Assembly (NCBI GenBank): GCA_033239005.1
Contig: BSQZ01000034.1
Coordinates: 6,721,001 to 6,785,000, forward strand
Direction of reading: 5' to 3'
Origin: Lamellibrachia satsuma
Lineage: Eukaryota > Annelida > Polychaeta > Sabellida > Siboglinidae
Length of the DNA: 64,000 bases
Of this stretch, positions 12,001 to 24,000 are shown in pieces. A program made the translations under genes and the position numbers. The stretch's first letter is position 1, and every line of letters begins with the position of its first letter. The notes under the pieces are model-generated. The model searched no databases. It saw only the letters and a program-made list of their open reading frames with translations, and was not told the DNA's origin.

Positions 12001-15000
12001 GCCACATCGTGTTCTTTGTCTGACACTTCAAGCTAGCCACATCGTGTTCTTTGTCTGACACTTCAAGCTAGCCACACCATGTTCTTTGTCTGACACTTCA
12101 AGCTAGCCACATCATGTTCTTTGTCTGACACTTCAAGCTAGCTACACCATGTTCTTTGTCTGACACTTCAAGCTAGCTACACCATGTTCTTTGTCTGACA
12201 CTTCAAGCTAGCTACACCATGTTCTTTGTCTGACACTTCAAGCTAGCTACACCATGTTCTTTGTCTGACACTTCAAGCTAGCTACACCGTGTTCTTTGTC
12301 TGACACTTCAAGCTAGCTACACCATGTTCTTTGTCTGACACTTCAAGCTAGCTACACCATGTTCTTTGTCTGACACTTCAAGCTAGTCACACCGTGTTCT
12401 TTGTCTGACACTTCAAGCTAGCTACACCATGTTCTTTGTCTGACACTTCAAGCTAGCTACATCATGTTCGTTGCGCTGTCTGCTGCCGAATCAATGTCCA
12501 TGTCATGTTCACAGACAAACCAAACATCGAGCAGGAACTGTTCACTAAGGGCATCGACTGCAGTGAGGTTGGAACTTACAGCGGTGAGTGATGCGTTCTG
12601 TCACAACCTAACAGTAGCTGATATCCAGCTGACCAAAATATTTTGTTTGGTTATAAAAATTTGTGAAAATGAAAGGTGATTTCATGATTTCTTTTATGTG
12701 TTATTGCACCAGAACGCTAAATTAAAACGGGAAGCACTGTTAATATTCCTGCAAGTGATTTAGCCCATCGGCAGTCTGGTTTGTTGATGTTAAAATATGT
12801 AGTGTTTGAGTAGCTAGGCTTCCATTGTTAGGTCAGGTAACTTCCAAATTCCAGATCCGGTCAAATAATTTGTCTATTTCACCAAAACTAGGTAGCCAAC
12901 TCTACGTATAGATTATTCACACACTGTAGATTTGAACATGCAATAGTGGAAACTACTTTAATAGCAGCTAGATTACTGTACAATCAATGTTTTTATTTTT
13001 GCAGGTTGCAGTGACTTTGACCTAATTGCGGGTGTTCCCCGGTCTCCGTGTGACACGATCGGCGACATCCGCAGTCAGATACAATTTATGACGGAGAACA
13101 CAGAGAAACTGGCCCAGAAAGACGGTGGGTGATAATAGGGGTCATCCCCATATCTGCCTTTTGTGTATGTCTGCACGTGTTTGTTTTTGGACAGAACCTA
13201 ATGCCTGATTTGGCTGTTTTACTTTGGATAGATCTATTGCTTCTGATTTTGCGTAAACATATGTAAATTTTACCAGCTGAAAGTTGAGTCTGTTGACTCT
13301 GTTTACTAGCCAGTGTATTTGTAGGACTAGTTGAGTATGTTGACTCTGTTTACTAGCCAGTGTATTTGTAGGACTAGTTGAGTCTGTTGACTCTGTTTAC
13401 TAGCCAATGTATTTGTAGGATTAGTTCCTGTAGAATCTGGCTGTGTTGTACCTAACATTCCTGTAAAATACTTTTCCTTTAAATACATTAATTTAAAAAA
13501 AGACTTTAAATTCGTTTTTTAGGTTGGTATGCATATATGAAGACTAACATTGCACAGAGTCCACAAAGTTGACATGTTCAAACGAACCACCACAAAACTG
13601 ACAACACATTTACCTCAATCATCCATTCACATGATCAGTGATTTACAAAGCACACATTAACATAAACATTTGCTCACCTTAACTTTACAGCTGCTGTCAC
13701 AAATACTTTACAGCTGCTGTCACGAATACTTTACAGCTGCTGTCACGAATACTTTACAACTGCTGTCACAAATACTTTACAGCTGCTGTCACGAATACTG
13801 GGCCTGAAATTTTTATAACTTATATAATAAAATTCAGTGACATTAATGTTAGTAGAGATTAACTGTTTCTTTGCTATAGTCACACCAGAGATTAACAATT
13901 CCTTTGACATTGTCACACCAGAGATTAACCATTTCTTTGCCATTGTCGCACCACAGATAAGAAGGCCTAATGGTGATTAACCACTTCTTTGCCATTGTCT
14001 TCCTAGAGATAAGAAGCCCCCAACGACACCAACGATCGAAGCATTCAGAGGAACCGACAGCCCAGAAAGCAAGGACTGGACGACCTCCGCGGTTTGCTGA
14101 GTGGGTGGAGGAGGGTGGGAAGAGAAACTCTTCCCCACGCACCAGGAGACGCGGGCTCATCCAGACAGAGGAGGGGAGAGAACACGATGGTCGTCACTCA
14201 AACAAAGGGTATTTTTTCGTTATTAGCAAATTATATATATATTCGCTGTAGTTTTTTGAGAACAAATTGCGGAATATATTTGTAACAAAGTTCCTTTGTA
14301 CACCGCATAGTTTGTTATGTATTATGTGACAATTAAAACATTAGTTGCCACAAAGTTGGCCCGAATCAATAATTTTTTATTTAGTAAGGCTCCTTGTTAA
14401 AATAAAGGTTATGTAGTTTTGTTTACATAAGTTGTTTACATAAGTTGTTTACATAAGTTGTTTACATAAGTTGTTTACATAAGTTGTTTACATAAGTTGT
14501 TTACATAAGTTGTTTACATTAGTTGTTTACATAAGTTGTTTACATTAGTTGTTTACATAAGTTGTTTACATAAGTTGTTTACATTAGTTGTTTACATTAG
14601 TTGTTTACATTAGTTGTTTGCATAAGTTTCCTATAGTAAATACACATAACTTTTATATAGTAAATACACATAACTTTCATATAGCAAATACACATCACTT
14701 TCATATAGTAAATACACATCACTTTCATATAGTAAATGCACAAAACTTTCATATAGTAAATACACATCACTTTTATATAGTAAATACACATAACTTTCAT
14801 ATAGTAAATACACATCACTTTCATATAGTAAATACACATAACTTTTATATAGTAAATACACATCACTTTCATATAGTAAATACACATCACTTTCATATAG
14901 TAAATACACATCACTTTCATATAGTAAATACACATCACTTTCATATAGTAAATACACAAAACTTTCATATAGTAAATACACATCACTTTTATATAGTAAA

Positions 15001-18000
15001 TACACATCACTTTCATATAGTAAATACACATCACTTTCATATAGTAAATACACATAACTTTCATATAGTAAATACACATCACTTGCATATAGTAAATACA
15101 CATCACTTTCATATAGTAAATACACATCACTTTCATATAGTAAATACACATAACTTTCATATAGTAAATACACATCACTTTCATATAGTAAATACACATC
15201 ACTTTCATATAGTAAATACACATCACTTTTATATAGTAAATACACATCACTTTCATATAGTAAATACACATAACTTTCATATAGTAAATACACATAACTT
15301 TCATATAGTAAATACACATAACTTTCATATAGTAAATACACATAACTTTCATATAGTAAATACACATAACTTTCATATAGTAAATACACATCACTTTTAT
15401 ATAGTAAATACACATAACTTTCATAAAGTAAATACACATAACTTTCCTGTAGTAAATACACATCACTTTTATATAGTAAGTGCACATCACTTTTATATAA
15501 TAAATGCACATCACTTTCATATAGTAAATACACATCTCTTTCCTATAGTAAATACACATCACTTGTGTCTCGTTTACCCTACTTTGCCTCAGTCTACTCA
15601 GCTGCAAATGAGTACAAACACTGTTTGGAAGGTACCTGCGATGGACTAGTGTCCCGTCCAGGAGAGTCAGGATAACTGCACTCTAAGTTGCTTCGCACTA
15701 CAGAAACCAGGTTTAAGCACTTCATGGCTTCCTAAGGCGTAATGCCTGGGGGATGACTTTACCTTTTTTATATAGTAAATGCACATTACTTTTATATAGT
15801 AAATGCACATCACTTTAATATAGTAAATACACATCACTTTCATATAGTAAATACACATCACTTTCAGTTGCCCCTATGCTAATGTGTCTCATTTGCCATG
15901 TTTATTTATTCCATTTTGACATTGTAATTACTAATTTAAGTAAATCCCATTAAAACATTAAAACTGCCAGTGCAGCTCCTTTACAAGTCACAGTGGTTCT
16001 TATAAGTTAACACATTTTTGTATGTTTTTATTATTTAAATTGTGTTGCTGGCATTTAAATTATATCAGTGAACCAGGCATGAAACAGAACAGTTTTTGTT
16101 CTCTTAGACAGAGAAATCGCCACACTTCTCCCGATCCACTCAAGCAAGGAAATCATCCTTCTCCTGGCCTCCTAAGAAAAGGAAAGGACCATGACTCTCC
16201 TGACCGTCTAAGGAAGGAACATCGCCACTCTCCCGACCCACTAAGGCAGGGGAAACCCCACTCCCCTGCCCTGCTCAGGCACGGAAATCGCCACACATCT
16301 CCTGACCGCCTAAGGAAGGGAAATCGCCACACATCTCCTGACCCACTAAGGAAGGGCAATCGACACACATCTCCCGACGTTGCAAGGCAGGGAAGTCGCG
16401 ACACCTCTCCTGACCACCGAGGAGGCAACTTTGGAGACGGGGACGGCAGCTACAGCAAGGCACTCATAAAGCCCAAGTCTTCCAAGAAGAGGGATAAACT
16501 TAAAGGGAAGCCTCCCCTGCCAACCAGCCCAGAACAACGCCAGAATGAATATGACTGGCACAGCTGTCAGTTCACATTCAAAGTTGGCAAGGTTCGTGTG
16601 TGGTTTGTAAATTTTATAAAATTCATCCAAAACAACAAACTATCTTTCAGTCAACTTTATTTCAGCTTCTTCCTGGTGCTACAGCACATGTAATTCGTTA
16701 ACCAAAATATGCCATAATGTTATCACCGACATCGACTTGTATGTGTATATATATATATATATATACACAAGTATATAATTTTATCTTACTCAAAATAATA
16801 ATATCTGCCATTTTGTGAGTATTTTGTCTAATTTGAAGAAAAAAAATTTATTAATTCGTGAAAAGTCATCTTAGAATTAATAGTTTTAATCAAATTATTT
16901 GATATTTCAACTGCAAATAAACTGTGTTCACACTGTCTGGATGCTAGATTCTGGAAGACTTCACTGAAGAAACATGTCCGTCAAAGTCAAGAGAACTTCA
17001 CAAGTTGTTGTCTGCAGGTAAGTCACCTAGAAACAATTTGTCTTCCTATCATAGTGCACGTGTGCCTTTCGTCCGTGACATTATTTTATGGATTTCTTGA
17101 AAGATAAAATGTACTTCAACTAAATTATTTTGTGATCTATTGGAATGTTGACGTGCTAATGAAACATATTTTATTTTGATACTAATATGTGTAATTAACA
17201 GTGATCTTTCTAAGATCTTTAATATAAGTTATGCTTAGTGAAATATTTGTCTGTTGTTTCAGTTTCCCCTCAACTTCAAGATTTGCCAGGAGATGGCGTT
17301 GTCTACTTGTGTCTCGACACTATTGTCCGAACGGCCATCACAGACAAGATTCCCATTGATCTTGCAGTGAAGCTGGTCGAATCTCTTTCTGGTCAGCTTT
17401 CATTTGAGTATAATTAAGGATTTCAACATTCTACAAGATGTGTTGCTCTGATAATTCTCGAAAATGAATATATTTGTTCAGTCATGTTGAACAAAGTAAA
17501 ATTTTCCGTGAACATAGGTATGTACCAAACAGTTTTATGTTTTTGTAAGTTTCTGTCTTATTGTTAAAAAACTGCTAAACGGTTCTTTTTTTGTGTGGAG
17601 ACAAATATTCCTGAGAAGCAACATATCTATCAGTATTAATAGTTTTGTTTTTAATTAATAAATGACATTTCATGAGCTCAGTGGAATATATGGTGCAATA
17701 TAGCAATATCACGTCATAAATCTATTACATTATGAGAATACATCTGTATTTGGAGTTTTTTATGTCGAGCATGAACTAAAGAGGTGGGATCGATAGGGGT
17801 GTGATGTCACATCCAGTCAGAAACCACTGTTGCAATCTCGACCATTTCAGGATGAAATTAAATTGCCTAATAAGAAATGTATCAATGATATATGTAACTA
17901 TCCATAAGTGTTTACATGGACTTAAACACAACACTGCATTTGTAAAGCAGAACTGAGACTTCAAAAGGGACTACTTTATTCCAACAGGATTTGACGAGTT

Positions 18001-21000
18001 TCCAGACATCCTGCGGAATTTGCTGCTGAAGTATCATGGCACCACGATCAAGGTGCGAGAGTTTGCAGTTCACCTCACATATATGTATCGAAAACACAAT
18101 TAACAACCACAAGTAACTTATTGAAGGAAGTGTAGCTTCTGAGTCTAGAGGGTGGGCTCTGTCTCTCAGTGCCCTCTTAGTTCCTTCATCAGTGTCCATC
18201 TGAAATGGGCCATGATAGGTCTTGAAAGCTCCGTTGAGCTAATACTTGAGACTCTAAAAACTAGCTATGCCTCGTTGACTTTAACAGAGTCGCTGGTACC
18301 AGCCTACATGCTGATACAAATAATTTGTTCCCAGTAATGGGATTGAAAATCATCCAATATATAATTTATGTGAATGCCACATGGTATAAACTGACCAATC
18401 ATATGATTACGCATGTGAGTATTTAGTTCAGTATGTGGTGTAGGAATGCATATATCACCACCAGTGAACCCTAACGACTGCTATACTTATCCTCTATGCA
18501 CACTAGGTGGTGCACAACTTTGCACACTAGGTGGTGCATAACTTTGCACACTATGTGGTGCATAACTTTGCACACTAGGTGGTGCATAACTTTGCACACT
18601 AGGTGGTGCACAACTTTGCACACTAGGTGGTGAGTAACTTTGCACACTAGGTGGTGCATAACTTCTACCATTTTGTGTGATTTCTAGCTGTGTTCTCTGC
18701 CATCTTCCGAGAACTTCATCCCAGCTGGTTTCTCTCTACTTCCACAGTCCTCCTCCATGTTGATGTTTCTTCCTACACCTACTGTACAGTCATTGTTTAA
18801 CTGCAGAGTGTTAGTATATCATTATGGTAACAGCAGATGGTGTCATTCTGTCTACGCAGGTCACCACGGCAACCAAAACGAAGTTGCAGTGTCGCAATTT
18901 TGTCTTCTTCCTTGCGATGCTGTTCAATAGAGCCAGTCGGTGGGAAGACAGGTAACTATGGCAACCCAAGTAGAACTGTGTTAGCCTTACCTGCCTCCAT
19001 GTAGCATTGTTTAGGGCATGGGTTCCTAACCTGGGGAGGGCACCATGTAGTTCCAGGGGTTTCTAAACTGGGGAGGGCACCATGTAGTTCCAGGGGTTTC
19101 TAAACTGGGGATGGCACCATGTAGTTCCAGAGGTTCCTAACCTGGGGAGGGCACCATGTAGTTCCAGGGGTTTCTAAACTGGGGAGGGCACCATGTAGTT
19201 CCAGGGGTTCCTAACCTGGGGAGGGCACCATGTAGTTCCAGAGGTTCCTAACCTGGGGAGGGCACCATGTAGTTCCAGGGGTTTCTAAACTGGGGAGGGC
19301 ACCATGTAGTTCCAGAGGTTCCTAACCTGGGGTGGGCACCATGTAGTTCCAGGGGTTTCTAAACTGGGGAGGGCACCATGTAGTTCCAGGGGTTCCTAAC
19401 CTGGGGAGGGCACCATGTAGTTCCAGGGGTTCCTAACCTGGAGAGGGCACCATGTAGTTCCAGGGGTTCCTAACCTGGGGGAGGGCACCATGTAGTTCCA
19501 GAGGTTCCTAACCTGGGGAGGGCACCATGTAGTTCCAGAGGTTCCTAACCTGGGGAGGGCACCATGTAGTTCCAGAGGTTCCTAACCTGGGGAGGGCACC
19601 ATGTAGTTCCAGAGGTTCCTAACCTGGGGAGGGCACCATGTAGTTCCAGAGGTTCCTAACCTGGAGAGGGCACCATGTAGTTCCAGGGGTTCCTAACCTG
19701 GGGGTGGGCACCATGTAGTTCCAGAGGTTCCTAACCTGGGGTGGGCACCATGTAGTTCCAGAGGTTCCTAACCTGGGGGAGGGCACCATGTAGTTCCAGA
19801 GGTTCCTAACCTGGGGTGGGCACCATGTAGTTCCAGGGGTTCCTAACCTGGAGAGGGCACCATGTAGTTCCAGGGGTTCCTAACCTGGGGGAGGGCACCA
19901 TGTAGTTCCAGAGGTTCCTAACCAGGGGGCAACGTTTAGTTCCAGGGGTTCCTAACCAGGGGGCAACGTTTAGTTCCATGGGTTCCTAACCAGGGGGCAA
20001 CGTTTAGTTCCAGGGGTTCCTAACCAGGGTTCCTCTACAAACTTCCAAAATTATTTTAGAAAGGCACATTACATGTGACACACACAGCTGTGGTGCCAGG
20101 CAGAAGGCAGACCTTTTGAGGAGCATTGAACTGAGAAAGTTTGGGAACTATAGTTCTATGGTACCATGTGCCACCTTGTGAGTAAAACCAGGGTGTCTGG
20201 AAGAAACGGGAAGATGGGAGTTTCCTCAATTTTTTCAGGTACGAATACAGAAGAAACAGAAGTATTAGTTTACACTACTTGGGTGTGACATGGCAAACGC
20301 AACTTTTCACTTTTCTTAGCAGAAACTTTTCATATAAAAGTTTAGATGTGATTCCAGCAAATATGTCGTGACAGTTTATTCTGTAGACAGTGGTGGATAT
20401 CTGTGAACAATTACTTTCACACAGTAATTGCAGAATGGCTGAATTCTCCTCGGAGACGTCGAGATGGCGTTGGAATGAACAGGTCTGCCAGGGGGTGAAG
20501 TGTAAAGCGGACTGGATACCGCACTGCAAGAATACTAACGAAACTAACTGACTAACAAAAGTAACAAAAGATGCTAATTTAAAGTGTTCCAGAACAATGA
20601 GTAGTGATGAAAAAATTGACTTATTTACCGTGGGTGTGTGTTAATACTGGTGGTGTATTTCCAGCGACGCAGTGACAGACTGCATCATCAGCTCGCTCAA
20701 CAAGTGGGCCGTGTTTAACACAAAGGTACATATCTCTTCCACAAACCGTTATCGGTTAATGCCGCCCGGTGGAATTCAGTTTACAGTGTGTTCTATGAAA
20801 TATATCTGAATGACATAATTATTAAAATTATTGTTAAACTAGCCATGTTGCAAGGGAGACAAAGCAGCCACTGCAAGAGCCTAGTGCTACATGCACAGCC
20901 CTGTTAAGAGCCTAGTGCTACATGCACAGTCCTGTCAAGAGCCTAGTGCTACATGCACAGCCCTGTCAAGAGCCTAGTGCTACATGCACAACCCTGACAA

Positions 21001-24000
21001 GAGCCTAGTGCTACATGCACAGCCCTGTCAAGAGCCTAGTGCTACATGCACAGCCCTGTCAAGAGCCTAGTGCTACATGCACAGCCCTGTCAAGAGCCTA
21101 GTGCTACATGCACAGCCCTGTCAAGAGCCTAGGGCTACATGCACAGCCCTGTCAAGAGCCTAGGGCTACATGCACAGCCCTGTCAAGAGCCTAGTGCTAC
21201 ATGCACAGCCCTGACAAGAGCCTAGTGCTACATGCACAGCCCTGACAAGAGCCTAGTGCTACATGCACAGCCCTGTCAAGAGCCTAGTGCTACATGCACA
21301 GCCCTGTCAAGAACCTAGTGCTACATGCACAGCCCTGTCAAGAGCCTAGTGCTACATGCACAGCCCTGTCAAGAGCCTAGTGCTACATGCACAGCCCTGT
21401 CAAGAGCCTAGTGCTACATGCACAGCCCTGTCAAGAGCCTAGTGCTACATGCACAGCCCTGTCAAGAGCCTAGTGCTACATGCACAGCCCTGACAAGAGC
21501 CTAGTGCTACATGCACAGGCCTGACAAGAGCCTAGTGCTACATGCACAGCCCTGTCAAGAGCCTAGTGCTACATGCACAGCCCTGTCAAGAGCCTAGTGC
21601 TACATGCACAGCCCTGTCAAGAGCCTAGTGCTACATGCACAGCCCTGTCAAGAGCCTAGTGCTACATGCACAGCCCTGTCAAGAGCCTAGTGCTACATGC
21701 ACAGCCCTGACAAGAGCCTAGTGCTACATGCACAGCCCTGTCAAGAGCCTAGTGCTACATGCACAGCCCTGTCAAGAGCCTAGTGCTACATGCACAGCCC
21801 TGTCAAGAGCCTAGTGCTACATGCACAGCCCTGTCAAGAGCCTAGTGCTACATGCACAGCCCTGTCAAGAGCCTAGGGCTACATGCACAGCCCTGACAAG
21901 AGCCTAGTGCTACATGCACAGCCCTGTCAAGAGCCTAGTGCTACATGCACAGCCCTGTCAAGAGCCTAGTGCTACATGCACAGCCCTGTCAAGAGCCTAG
22001 GGCTACATGCACAGCCCTGTCAAGAGCCTAGTGCTACATGCACAGCCCTGTCAAGATGATGGATATAATTTCATGCCCCAAAATCATGCCAAACTGCCGA
22101 TTTCACGAAGCGTTTGTACCTTTGGAAGGAACTCATGTGGGCGTTTGACGTAAATCATATAACTTGGAACAATCGTAGAAAAGATGCCTAGCGTTGCTAA
22201 CAGACGTATGTAACTAAGACCTGTCATTGTTTTGAGTTATGTAATCTATGTCAAACGTCCACATAGATTCCCTCATAAAAAATGTCCACACCAGGGAATT
22301 TTATAGTTTTTTTATGGAAATGTTGGTTAGAATATGTTGCAGTGCATCGTTTAGCAGGTTGATATACATTGGTGCAACTATGAGGGAACATATGAATTGT
22401 TCTACACTGGCACGGAGAGAAAGCACTTTCAAAATTACATCAGGCACTATTCCCAAGTTTGGCTACGTGACATAAATATTGATTCATCCTCGCAGGCAAC
22501 TCAGTCGGACCGACACGGCACCAGCGAGCTGTTCTCTGAGTGCCTGTGTGACTTCATCAGCGTCGGTGGCACAGCGCTAGAGCATCATTTTCCTCATGAC
22601 AATGAAACTCTCTTCAAGTGTATCAGAGAGAAAGTACTCTCTAACGATGTACCAAGGTATGAGCCCTGCTGTTGGCAGTTATTGTTGTTTTAGATCAGTT
22701 TAAAAAAAATTACTCAGTATTTTACGCTTCATTTCAATCTGTCTCCGTAATTCATTTTTACACTTGTCTCATTTCAGACTCATAAAAAAATTTAATCTAG
22801 TATTATCCTCCAACATGGAAGCGCATTTGTGCAAATGTGGTATTTAGTTTTAATAAAATTATTCAACGAACTATTCGGCCAAACCAAATGTGGAGAAGAA
22901 AGGGTAAAAGTGGCTATGTACAGCAGCTGTACACACTATGACAAGGCTATTCACACTTTCGCTAGTTATACCCATCCTAATGATCATTTAAAAATCAATT
23001 TAAACAAAAATATATGGTCAGTTATTGAGCCAACTGAGCCCATTACCTGTAGGTCAGTTAAGGAGAGGATGTTGTGTGTTTTGTCCTATAGATCAGTTAA
23101 GAAGAGGATGCTGTGTGTTTTGTCCTGTAGGTCAATTAAGGAGAAGATGCTGTGTGTTTTGTCCTATAGATCAGTTAAGAAGAGGATGCTGTGTGTTTTG
23201 TCCTGTAGGTCAATTAAGGAGAAGATGCTGTGTGTTTTGTCCTGTAGGTCAGTTAAGGAGAGGATGTTGCGTGTTTTGTCCTGTAGGTCAGTTAAGGAGA
23301 GGATGCTGCGTGTTTTGTCCTATAGATCAGTTAAGAAGAGGATGTTGCGTGTTTTGTCCTGTAGGTCAGTTAAGAAGAGGATGTTGCATGTTTTGTCCTG
23401 TAGGTCAGTTAAGAAGAGGATGTTGCGTGTTTTGTCCTGTAGGTCAGTTAAGGAGAGAATGTGTTTTGTCCTGTAGGTCAGTTAAGGAGAGGATGTTGTG
23501 TGTTTTGTCCTGTAGGTCAGTTAAGGAGAAGATGTTGTGTGTTTTGTCCTGTAGGTCAATTAAGGAGAAGATGCTGTGTGTTTTGTCCTGTAGGTCAATT
23601 AAGGAGAAGATGCTGTGTGTTTTGTCCTGTAGTCTAGTTAAGGAGAGGATGTTGTGTGTTTTGTCTTGCAGGCTAGTTAAGGAGAGGATGTTGTGTGTTT
23701 TGTCTTGTAGTCTAGTTAAGGAGAGGGTGTTGTGTGTTTTATCTTGTAGTCTAGTTAAGGAGAGGATGTTGTGTGTTTTGTCTTGCAGGCTAGTTAAGGA
23801 GAGGATGTTGTGTGTTTTGTCTTGTAGTCTAGTTAAGGAGAGGATGTTGTGTGTTTTATCTTGTAGTCTAGTTAAGGAGAGGATGTTGTGTGTTTTGTCT
23901 TGCAGGCTAGTTAAGGAGAGGATATTGTGTGTTTTGTCTCGCAGGCTAGTTAAGGAGAGGATGCTGTGTGTTTTGTCTTGTAGTCTAGCTAAGGAGAGGA

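Noticed and set aside
14588..15649. 353-, 336- and 300-codon frames on both strands
   Set aside because: Produced by the 24-bp minisatellite; low-complexity HIVNTHHF and YYMKVMCI peptides with no flanking gene signal.
16592..16612. Stronger donor GTAAAT at 16607 for Tudor exon 11
   Set aside because: It would put exon 12 out of frame; AAG|GTTCGT at 16591 keeps the MIF4G reading frame.
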